The notes under the pieces were generated by a model. The model saw only the letters and a list, made by a program, of their open reading frames with translations, was not told where the DNA came from and did not search any database. A DNA stretch of 64,000 bases from Leifsonia sp. CL147 (GTDB taxonomy: Bacteria; Actinomycetota; Actinomycetes; Actinomycetales; Microbacteriaceae): NCBI RefSeq assembly GCF_900114565.1, contig NZ_FOTM01000004.1, forward strand, positions 95,268 through 159,267, read 5' to 3'. Positions 28,765-34,831 of this stretch are shown piece by piece. A program made the translations under genes and the position numbers. Position 1 is the first letter of the stretch. The number at the start of each line of letters is the position of its first letter.

Positions 28765-28788
28765 CTGTTCCAGCGCATCCTGCACGAC
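28765..28788. repeat. 24-bp exact direct repeat of the acetyltransferase 3' end
   Basis: Bases 28765-28788 are identical to 28464-28487, the codons just before the stop of the acetyltransferase gene. Flanking bases differ on both sides. The repeats bracket 277 bases holding the hairpins and the truncated immunity gene. This is a likely scar of recombination or integration at the gene's 3' end. Confidence 0.85.
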
Positions 28789-28847
28789 GGACATCGGAGG
28801 GAGGAATCCGCCTTCGCACGCCAGCGGGCTATCTCACGCATCGTCGT

Positions 28848-29237
28848 TCACCAATCGTCGTCGTCAAACCGTGCGCTCAGCTGGGGGAGCTCGGCCTCGA
28901 CGTGCTCGCCTTCTTCCGTGAGATCGAACACGCAGGACCAGCCCCAGTCTCTGTCGTCGCGGCCTTCCGGCATATACACCCGAGACAGGCGCTCGATCTG
29001 GTCATCGATGGTGCCGGGCCATTCGGCGAGCCGGCCCTTCTTCCAGTCGATCGTGCCGATCCTGATGTACCCGGCTTCCGCCAAGGCGCGGGCGGTGGCA
29101 AGGACGAGCGCCTTCCGTTTCACGTCGTCCGGTTCGAAGAACGTCTTCGCCGCGTAGTTCGCCGCGTCGATCTGAAGCCAGTCACCAGCGGCCATATTCA
29201 AATACAGATGTTCGAGCGAGTCTGGCTCGATCGTCAT
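28848..29237 (-). CDS. Immunity-like protein, paralogue 3
   Basis: A 129-residue acidic protein (TIEPDSLEHLYLNMAAGDWL at the start, LTEEGEHVEAELPQLSARFD near the end). It aligns along its length with the two proteins encoded upstream (29319 and 29733) but is the most diverged. ATG 29237 is preferred over GTG 29246 because the paralogues begin at the same point and the ATG overlaps the TGA of a leftover toxin tail (ATGA). There is no signal peptide or membrane segment. By position and paralogy it is an immunity protein for a toxin variant that has been lost. No known immunity family was recognised. Confidence 0.72.
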   Translation of the reverse strand: MTIEPDSLEHLYLNMAAGDWLQIDAANYAAKTFFEPDDVKRKALVLATARALAEAGYIRIGTIDWKKGRLAEWPGTIDDQIERLSRVYMPEGRDDRDWGWSCVFDLTEEGEHVEAELPQLSARFDDDDW

Positions 29238-29317
29238 TTCCCCCACCCCTTCGGTAGATGCACCTCAATCGGCGTGCGGACACCTTGGGGAGGGACCCGG
29301 TCGACGGGTTCGCCCTC
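29234..29317 (-). pseudogene. Leftover toxin C-terminal tail upstream of immunity paralogue 3
   Basis: This stretch lies between two immunity-like genes. It reads in one frame through RTPIEVHLPKGWGK and stops at a TGA overlapping the next gene's ATG. The intact toxin at 30134 ends in KVHLPKGWTK and overlaps its immunity gene in the same way. Only about 28 codons are open, with no start codon of its own. The 27-residue piece is therefore best read as the end of a second toxin domain whose body was deleted. Confidence 0.75.
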
Positions 29318-29318
29318 A

Positions 29319-29732
29319 CTAGAGGAATTCCTCGAAGAAGCGGTCATCAGGCGTAGGAAGCGCCTCTACCACCCGCCGCCCCGACCCGGTCAGATTGAGC
29401 CAGCACACGTAGTACCAGTACCTGTCGTCCTCGACCTCCGGCGTGTAAACCTCGTCGAGGTGTTCCATCTGCTCATCCAGAGTCCCGGGCCATTCCGCCC
29501 AATGAAGCCCGGTCTTCGCTTCCGGGTCCCGATACTGCAAGTCCCCGATGTGGATATAGCCCTCCGCCGCCAACGCCCTCACCACCGCCAAGAGGCGAGT
29601 TTTTCGCGTTGGAATATCGAGTTCAAAGTCGCCGGCATGGGAACTGGCGTCTCCGATCGGCAGCCAGTCGTCGTCGGCAATGTACAGGACCAGATGCTCC
29701 AACGAGTTCGGCTCGATAATCATATTCCTCAT
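29319..29732 (-). CDS. Immunity-like protein, paralogue 2
   Basis: A 137-residue acidic cytosolic protein. It shares long identical blocks with paralogue 1, such as SLEHL, DDWL, AGDFE, KTGLHWAEWPG, YTPE and PDDRFF. ATG 29732 directly follows the TAG of paralogue 1 (TAGATG). An ATG three codons later (29723) aligns exactly with the other paralogues and may be the real start. The family is not one I recognise. Its place behind a toxin gene and its tandem duplication point to an immunity role. Confidence 0.75.
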   Translation of the reverse strand: MRNMIIEPNSLEHLVLYIADDDWLPIGDASSHAGDFELDIPTRKTRLLAVVRALAAEGYIHIGDLQYRDPEAKTGLHWAEWPGTLDEQMEHLDEVYTPEVEDDRYWYYVCWLNLTGSGRRVVEALPTPDDRFFEEFL

Positions 29733-30137
29733 CTAGACCAGTCCATCGAAGAAGCGGTCGTCAGGCTCAGGTAGTGTCTCGACGATGCGCCGTCCCTGTT
29801 CGGTGAGATTGAACCAGCACGCCCACCTCCAGTTGTCGTCGTCCCTTCGCTCGGGTGTGTAGATCTCGACGAGGTGCGCGATCTGCTCGTCTAAGCTCCC
29901 CGGCCATTCGGCCCAGTGAAGCCCGGTCTTGGCTCCCGGATCGCGGTACTGCAGATCACCGATGCCAATGTATCCGGCCTCCGAAAGCCGGCGGACTACG
30001 GCCGTAAGAAGAGACTTTCGCTTCGAGAGGTCTGTCTCGAAGTCGCCCGCGTACGCGTTGGTATTGCCGAGTTCCAACCAATCGTCCTCCGCCAAGTAAA
30101 GAATCAGGTGTTCGAGAGAGTCGGGTTGAATGATCAC
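29733..30137 (-). CDS. Immunity-like protein, paralogue 1 (cognate to the intact toxin)
   Basis: A 134-residue acidic protein with IIQPDSLEHLILYLAEDDWL at the start and PDDRFFDGLV at the end. The GTG start at 30137 overlaps the toxin stop (GTGA), so translation is coupled to the toxin. A longer upstream frame exists but has no ribosome site and would overlap the toxin further. Such coupling is usual for toxin-immunity pairs. The fold is unknown; the aromatic and acidic content (WAEWPG, CWFNLTEQG) resembles small antitoxin-like binding domains in general only. Confidence 0.8.
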   Translation of the reverse strand: MIIQPDSLEHLILYLAEDDWLELGNTNAYAGDFETDLSKRKSLLTAVVRRLSEAGYIGIGDLQYRDPGAKTGLHWAEWPGSLDEQIAHLVEIYTPERRDDDNWRWACWFNLTEQGRRIVETLPEPDDRFFDGLV

Positions 30138-31357
30138 TTCGTCCAGCCTTTCGGTAGATGGACCTTGGTAAGTTTTCCGGCTGGAGACCAAATGTCAATG
30201 GTGACCCCGCCAGACGTGCTTTCCTCGCGAATTCCGACTTCTGTGCCGTCGGGTAGCTTGCGCCTCTCTCCCGGGTAGCTCCCCGCATCCTCGACTGGTT
30301 CGCTACCGCGAGTGATCTCTTTGTAGATATCGCGTACCTCTTCGGGACTGTCCACCTCGCGTACCCCGGAGTTGTTGCCCTTACAGGTCTTACCTTTGAG
30401 GACTTCATTTACGTCCTCAAACGTGGGGGCCTCATCCAGGTACTTCGTAAACGGCGTCACCGCCGGTCCGATGTGCTGCTTGACGCTGCCGTCGGGGTTG
30501 TGCGTCCAGTAGTACATGTCGAGCCAGGCGCGCTGAACCCGTTCCTCCGGGGTGTAGAACCGCGATCCGCTGGTGGATCCCGTTCCGACGCCCCCGAGCA
30601 CGATGAGGGCGAGCGCGGCCATAACGGAAGCGGCACCGCAGACGGCGATGAGCTCGCTGACGCTGTAGGCGCCGCTCATCAGCCACTGGGCGATCTGCTG
30701 GATGCCGGCCCCCGCTGCCGGTACCGCCATGGAGGCCGGCTGGATGAAGCCATTGGGGGCTGCCGCTGGACGCCGGTGCGGCGATCGTCGGCGCGACTCC
30801 GTCTCGACGAGGTCGTTCTGGAAGAGGCCTCGCGTCGCTGCGTCGAAGTCCCGCAGCGCGCGGAGCCTGTCCTCCAGGTCGTGAACATCGGCTTCCAGCT
30901 GGTGCAGTACCAGCTCCAGTCGGCGATTCACATCTCGCAAGGCATCGCCCACGAAGGGCAGCGCGCCTAGAGCGCCCTCGACCGACTGATTCACCTCGAT
31001 CAGGCGCTCGGTCGCATCCCGCTGCGCCCTCGTCGCCTTCAACTGCGTCTTCAGCTCGTCCTCTTTGAGCACCCCGAATCGACTGACTCTCGAGTCCTCC
31101 CACCGGTACTTCTCGAGGTCGTTCTCAAGAGCCTCCAACTGGTCGTGCGTATTCGCCAGTGCAGGAACGATCGCTTGGGAGAACATCAGGTGGACCGCTG
31201 AGTAGCCCTCTCCGGATAGCTCCCCGGTCTCCAGGGAATTCACGAGGCGATGACAGGCGCTGTTCGTATCATCCGCGGCCGAGCGAGCCACGGAGAGATT
31301 CGCCGAGAGCGTCGCCATCATGCTGTTCGAGTCACCCGGGTCGTAGATCAGGCCCAT
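30134..31357 (-). CDS. LXG-like polymorphic toxin (probable type VII secretion effector)
   Basis: A 407-residue protein. Residues 1-190 are a long helical region (MGLIYDPGDSNSMMATLSAN, then coiled-coil heptads to about 175) like the LXG/WXG-type targeting domains. A Pro/Arg linker follows, then a hydrophobic stretch at about 228-260 (LIAVCGAASVMAALALIVL). The last 100 residues form the presumed toxic domain, with LPDGTEVGIREESTSGG, TIDIWSPAGK and the end KVHLPKGWTK. I recognise no catalytic family. The ATG at 31357 has a perfect AGGAGG upstream. The stop overlaps the immunity gene. No type VII secretion gene is in the window. GC content is lower than in the flanks. Confidence 0.75.
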   Translation of the reverse strand: MGLIYDPGDSNSMMATLSANLSVARSAADDTNSACHRLVNSLETGELSGEGYSAVHLMFSQAIVPALANTHDQLEALENDLEKYRWEDSRVSRFGVLKEDELKTQLKATRAQRDATERLIEVNQSVEGALGALPFVGDALRDVNRRLELVLHQLEADVHDLEDRLRALRDFDAATRGLFQNDLVETESRRRSPHRRPAAAPNGFIQPASMAVPAAGAGIQQIAQWLMSGAYSVSELIAVCGAASVMAALALIVLGGVGTGSTSGSRFYTPEERVQRAWLDMYYWTHNPDGSVKQHIGPAVTPFTKYLDEAPTFEDVNEVLKGKTCKGNNSGVREVDSPEEVRDIYKEITRGSEPVEDAGSYPGERRKLPDGTEVGIREESTSGGVTIDIWSPAGKLTKVHLPKGWTK

Positions 31358-31502
31358 GTGCCTCCTGTCGTAAGCGTTTCCGGCGGGTGTGTCCACCGGC
31401 CCTGCGGAGGCTATCGAAACGAACCGTCTGCCCGCCTATTGCGGTCAACGCACTGGAGCGGGACCTCAGACGAAGGCGCCTGGGAGCACCGGGCGAGCAA
31501 CC

Positions 31503-32201
31503 CTATCCGCGCGACGACTCAGCGCCACCCGGCAACTCCGCAAAGGCCCGCACCGGGAAGGTGCCGAAGCCCTCGATCGCGGGCGGGGCGGCCGTGAACA
31601 GCGCGCCGCGCTCAGGCAGCTGCTCCAGGTGCGTGAGGTGCTCCACCACGTGGATGCCCGCGGCGAGCAGGATGCTGTGCGCCGGACGGGTGCCGCCGCT
31701 TTCGGTGTCGTCGATGTTCAGCGAGTCGATGCCGACGAGGGCGACACCGGAGTCGGCGAGGAATCGTGCGCCATCCTCGGTCAGGAACGGCGCACCCGTC
31801 GCGTAGGCGGGCGTACCGAAGTGCGCATCCCATCCCGTGTGCAGCAGGACCGCTGTGCCGGGGGTCGCCCGGCCCTCGAGCGCGGACGCCGGGATGCCGC
31901 GCTCCCGTCGGTCGCTCAGGTGCACCACCTCGGCGGGCAGTCCGACGAGGGTGCTCAGGTCGAGTCCGGCGAGGTCCGGCCCGTCCGCGTAGCGGTGGTA
32001 CGGGCTGTCGAGGTAGGTGCCGGTGTTGCCGATCATGGTGATGACATCCATCGCGAACTCCGTTCCCGGCGCATAGACGCCGCGGGAGGCCTCGCGCGTC
32101 AGGTGCGGAGTGATCGCGGGGGAGGGCAGCCCGGGGTAGGTGACCAGTCCTGCGTGGATGCGGTGGCTGAGATCGACGATACGTCGGGACTGCTGCGGCA
32201 C
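31503..32201 (-). CDS. Cyclase family protein (kynurenine-formamidase-like fold)
   Basis: A 232-residue metal-dependent hydrolase/cyclase. The metal motif appears as NTGTYLDSPYHRYADG. The usual first His of HxGTHxDxPxH is replaced, so the site is atypical, but YHR and the downstream GIDSLNIDD and GIHVVEHL motifs are conserved. Family members include kynurenine formamidase and other ring-opening enzymes. The substrate cannot be told. GTG 32201 is the only sensible start. It lies 24 bases after the RDD gene on the same strand. Confidence 0.8.
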   Translation of the reverse strand: MPQQSRRIVDLSHRIHAGLVTYPGLPSPAITPHLTREASRGVYAPGTEFAMDVITMIGNTGTYLDSPYHRYADGPDLAGLDLSTLVGLPAEVVHLSDRRERGIPASALEGRATPGTAVLLHTGWDAHFGTPAYATGAPFLTEDGARFLADSGVALVGIDSLNIDDTESGGTRPAHSILLAAGIHVVEHLTHLEQLPERGALFTAAPPAIEGFGTFPVRAFAELPGGAESSRG

Positions 32202-32225
32202 GGGTCCTCCAGGCGGTGAAAGGGG

Positions 32226-33125
32226 TCAGCGATCGGGGAATGCATGCGGCAACGTGCTGAGCACCGGGTCCAGTCGCTGCAGCCGCTCCCGCTCGAGCGC
32301 CAGACCGCGGGCGTCGCGGTCACGGCGGAGCGCGGCGACGGCGACCAGGAACGTCTCCGCATCCACGTGCGGGAGCGGCGAGACGTACGGTGCGGCCTCG
32401 CGGGCCAGTTCCGTGCTCAGCCCCAGGCGCGCAGCGGGCGTCAGCTCGGGGGCCTGCCGCACGAATTGGGCGATCCGGCGGGACAGCCGGTCCGGCAGCC
32501 GGGCGACATCCGCGGTCGCCGCCCACGGGATCAGGTGCGGCGCGAGATACAACACGACGGGCGTCGGCCGGGGGACGCGCACCAGCTGGCTGTAGGTGCC
32601 CGCCAGGAGGTCGCCCAGCCGTTTCGAGCGCGGGTTCAGGAGGCCGGTCAGGGCGGCGACCGCTCCGAAGGTCAGGAAGATCTCCAGCACGCCGACGAGC
32701 GCGCGGATGAAGGAGTGACGGAACCCGATCGCTCCACCGTCGTCGCGGACGATCCGCGCCCCGACGGCCAGCTTGCCCAGCGACCGGCCCCGCGACGCCA
32801 GCTCGACGGTCGTCGGCAGGACCACCATCCCGAACACCAGGATGAGGACGACGAGGGTGCCGCCGAGGGCCTCATCCATGCCGCCGTCGGTCGCGGCGAG
32901 GAACAGCAGGCAGCCGAACATCACCAGCAGGTAGGTGATGCAGTCGATGATGGTCCCGGCGGCGCGGAGGATGTAGCTGGCGGGCCTGACGTCGAGGACG
33001 ACGGCCTCGCCGGTGAAGATGTCCCGGTCCCGTTCTCGGTCGCGTTCTCGGTCCCGTTCTCGCTCGCGTTCTCGGTCCCGTTCTCGGTCGCTCTGCGACG
33101 CGTTCCCCGTCCCGGTCTGGATCAT
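32226..33125 (-). CDS. RDD family membrane protein
   Basis: About 299 residues. The first 40 residues hold a run of alternating Asp/Arg/Glu (DRERDRERERERDRER), encoded by 12-base DNA repeats at about 33029-33100. The RDD domain follows (RPASYILRAAGTIIDCITYLL), with three or four membrane spans and the GRSLGKLAVGARIV motif. The C-terminal 110 residues are cytoplasmic. RDD proteins next to SpoIIM/DUF58/MoxR genes are a conserved actinobacterial arrangement. Function is unknown. The start could be ATG 33125 or ATG 33134. It is divergent from the SpoIIM-like gene with only 17 bases between. Confidence 0.85.
   Translation of the reverse strand: MIQTGTGNASQSDRERDRERERERDRERDRERDRDIFTGEAVVLDVRPASYILRAAGTIIDCITYLLVMFGCLLFLAATDGGMDEALGGTLVVLILVFGMVVLPTTVELASRGRSLGKLAVGARIVRDDGGAIGFRHSFIRALVGVLEIFLTFGAVAALTGLLNPRSKRLGDLLAGTYSQLVRVPRPTPVVLYLAPHLIPWAATADVARLPDRLSRRIAQFVRQAPELTPAARLGLSTELAREAAPYVSPLPHVDAETFLVAVAALRRDRDARGLALERERLQRLDPVLSTLPHAFPDR
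33029..33100. repeat. 12-bp tandem repeats encoding Arg/Asp/Glu
   Basis: Units near CGGTCCCGTTCT and variants (CGGTCGCGTTCT, CGCTCGCGTTCT) repeat about six times within the 5' end of the RDD gene. They encode the DRER run. Repeat number may vary by slippage without changing the frame, because the unit is a multiple of three. Confidence 0.8.
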
Positions 33126-33142
33126 AGATAGCATCTAATCAG

Positions 33143-34138
33143 ATGGACCTCGACGCCTACACCGCAGCCCGCAGCGCCGACTGGGAGGAGCTCTCCCGGC
33201 TGGCGGCGAAGCGACGCCTGAGCGGCCCGGAAGCCGACCGCCTGATCGACCTCTACCAGTCGGGAGCGTCGGATCTCTCGGCTCTGCAGACGAGCGCCGG
33301 ATCCACCGCGGCCGGTGACCGTCTGTCCCTCGCGCTGTCGTCCGCGCGGCTGCGTTTCACGGGGGCCGGCGCCAACCTGTTCGCGCAGCTCCCGCGCTTC
33401 TTCGTGCTCCAGCTGCCCGCCGCGCTGTACCGGCTGCGCTGGATCGTCCTCGGCGTCGCGGTCGCGACGATCGTCATCGGCACGCTGTACGCCTTCTGGA
33501 TCACGGGGAACCACGACGTGCTGCGCAACCTCGGCTCCGACGCGGACCTGCGCCGCTACGTCGAGCACGACTTCATCGACTACTACTCGAACAACCCGGC
33601 TGCCTCCTTCGCGGGTCAGGTGTGGACCCACAACGCCCTGATCGCCGCCCTGTCGATCGCCTTCGGGATCACCGGCGTCTTCGTTCCGTACGTCATCATC
33701 CAGAACGCCGTCGGGGTCGGCACCGCGGCGGGTGTGATGTTCGCCTACGGCCGCGGCGACGTGCTGTTCTCGTACATCCTGCCGCACGGGATGCTGGAGC
33801 TGACCAGCGTGTTCGTCGCCGCTGCCGCCGGCCTGCGCATCTTCTGGGCGTGGATCGCCCCCGGTGCCCGGACCCGCGGCCAGGCGCTCGCCGAGGACGG
33901 CCGGGCGCTCTTCACGGTCGCGGTGGGGTGCGCCATCTCCCTGTTCGTCTCCGGCCTCATCGAGGGCTTCGTGACGCCGTCGCCGCTGCCGGTCTGGGCG
34001 AAGATCGCCATCGGCGCCGTGGCGCTCGCCGCGTTCCTCGCCTACATGCTGCTCCTGGGCCGCCGGGCCGTCCGCGCGGGCGAGACCGGCGACCTCACCG
34101 AGTTCGAGGCGGGGGCCCGCCGCATCATCGCCGGCTGA
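33143..34138 (+). CDS. SpoIIM-like (stage II sporulation protein M family) membrane protein
   Basis: A 331-residue protein. A soluble helical N-terminal domain of about 105 residues is followed by five or six membrane segments with the family motif FAGQVWTHNALIAALSIAFGITG and LFSYILPHGMLELTSVF. SpoIIM relatives in non-sporulating actinobacteria sit beside RDD, MoxR and DUF58 genes and are of unknown function. The C-terminal tail, TGDLTEFEAGARRIIAG, is unusual: its coding sequence with the stop codon is copied twice downstream (34321-34390 and 34551-34620). Confidence 0.88.
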   Translation: MDLDAYTAARSADWEELSRLAAKRRLSGPEADRLIDLYQSGASDLSALQTSAGSTAAGDRLSLALSSARLRFTGAGANLFAQLPRFFVLQLPAALYRLRWIVLGVAVATIVIGTLYAFWITGNHDVLRNLGSDADLRRYVEHDFIDYYSNNPAASFAGQVWTHNALIAALSIAFGITGVFVPYVIIQNAVGVGTAAGVMFAYGRGDVLFSYILPHGMLELTSVFVAAAAGLRIFWAWIAPGARTRGQALAEDGRALFTVAVGCAISLFVSGLIEGFVTPSPLPVWAKIAIGAVALAAFLAYMLLLGRRAVRAGETGDLTEFEAGARRIIAG

Positions 34139-34156
34139 TCGCGCTCGGCGCCCGCC

Positions 34157-34246
34157 GATCGCGCTCGCCGCGCTGATCGCGCTCGCCGCGCTGATCGCGC
34201 TCGCCGCGCTGATCGCGCTCGCCGCGCTGATCGCGCTCGCCGCGAG
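34157..34246. repeat. 18-bp tandem repeat, five units
   Basis: GATCGCGCTCGCCGCGCT begins at 34157, 34175, 34193, 34211 and 34229, exactly 18 bases apart. It follows the SpoIIM stop, whose own last bases TGATCGCGCTCG are the likely seed of the array. Confidence 0.95.
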
Positions 34247-34248
34247 CG

Positions 34249-34312
34249 TATGCGGGAGTTTGGAACGTGTGCGGTTGCTCGCGCCACCGCACACGTTCCG
34301 AACAACCGCACT
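34249..34312. repeat. Palindromic element, family B, copy 1
   Basis: Imperfect inverted repeat with arms of about 25 bases (ATGCGGGAGTTTGGAACGTG and CACACGTTCCGAACAACCGC). It follows the 18-base array. Related copies are at 34481, 34631, 60077 and 60254. Confidence 0.85.
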
Positions 34313-34320
34313 CGCGCTCG

Positions 34321-34390
34321 GGCGAGGCCCGGAGACCTCACCGGGTTCGAGGCGGGAGCCCGACGCATCGTCGCCGGCTGATCGCGCTCG
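34321..34390. repeat. Second copy of the SpoIIM gene's 3' end
   Basis: Near-identical to 34075-34144. The frame reads DLTGFEAGARRIVAG followed by TGA, as in the gene, with a few synonymous and two replacement differences. There is no gene body in front of it. Confidence 0.88.
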
Positions 34391-34479
34391 CCGCGCGCTG
34401 ATCGCGCTCGCCGCGCGCTGATCGCGCTCGCCGCGCGCTGATCGCGCTCGCCGCGCGCTGATCGGGCTCGCCGCGAGCG
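34380..34479. repeat. 20-bp tandem repeat, five units
   Basis: GATCGCGCTCGCCGCGCGCT begins at 34380, 34400, 34420, 34440 and 34460. It is the array at 34157 with a GC dinucleotide added per unit, and follows the second SpoIIM tail copy in the same relative position. Confidence 0.95.
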
Positions 34480-34480
34480 T

Positions 34481-34543
34481 ATGCGGGAGTTTGGAACGTG
34501 TGCGGTTGCTCGCGCGGCCGCATACGTTCCGAACAACCGCACT
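34481..34543. repeat. Palindromic element, family B, copy 2
   Basis: Nearly identical to copy 1 (GGAACGTGTGCGG left arm; CCGCATACGTTCCGAAC right arm, NotI-like centre GCGGCCGC). It follows the 20-base array. Confidence 0.88.
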
Positions 34544-34550
34544 CACCCTC

Positions 34551-34620
34551 GGGCGAGACCGGAGACCTCACCGGGTTCGAGGCGGGGGCCCGCCGCATCG
34601 TCGCCGGCTGATCGCGTCCG
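34551..34620. repeat. Third copy of the SpoIIM gene's 3' end
   Basis: Again reads DLTGFEAGARRIVAG and TGA. It is closer to the second copy than to the gene, which suggests that copies two and three arose by duplicating each other. Confidence 0.88.
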
Positions 34621-34630
34621 CCGCGGGCGT

Positions 34631-34693
34631 ATGCGGGAGTTTGGAACGTGTGCGGTTGCTCGCGCGGCCGCATACGTTCCGAACACCCGCATA
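34631..34693. repeat. Palindromic element, family B, copy 3
   Basis: Same arms as copy 2. Here no tandem array precedes it, only a single TGATCGCGTCCGCCGCG unit. Confidence 0.88.
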
Positions 34694-34695
34694 GA

Positions 34696-34745
34696 CCCTT
34701 CGGGTACCGGCGAAGACCCTTCGGGCCCGGCGAACGCCCTTCGGG
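34696..34745. repeat. Three CCCTTCGGG mini-hairpins in tandem
   Basis: CCCTTCGGG occurs at 34696, 34717 and 34737 with CCGGCGAA between (spacing 21 and 20). Each can form a small stem with a TTCG loop. The remaining bases to the DUF58 stop (34746-34831) hold no gene that I can see. Confidence 0.8.
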
Positions 34746-34831
34746 CACCGGCGAACAGCTTCCGAGGCGCGGCGCGGGGCGCACGGCCCGACGGGGGACG
34801 GATGCGGACGGGCGGGGCGGGCGCAAAGCCG

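Noticed and set aside
34139..34831. Several long open frames crossing the repeats
   Set aside because: They come from GC-rich repeats without stops, read as repetitive Arg/Ala-rich peptides, have no ribosome site and occur on both strands.
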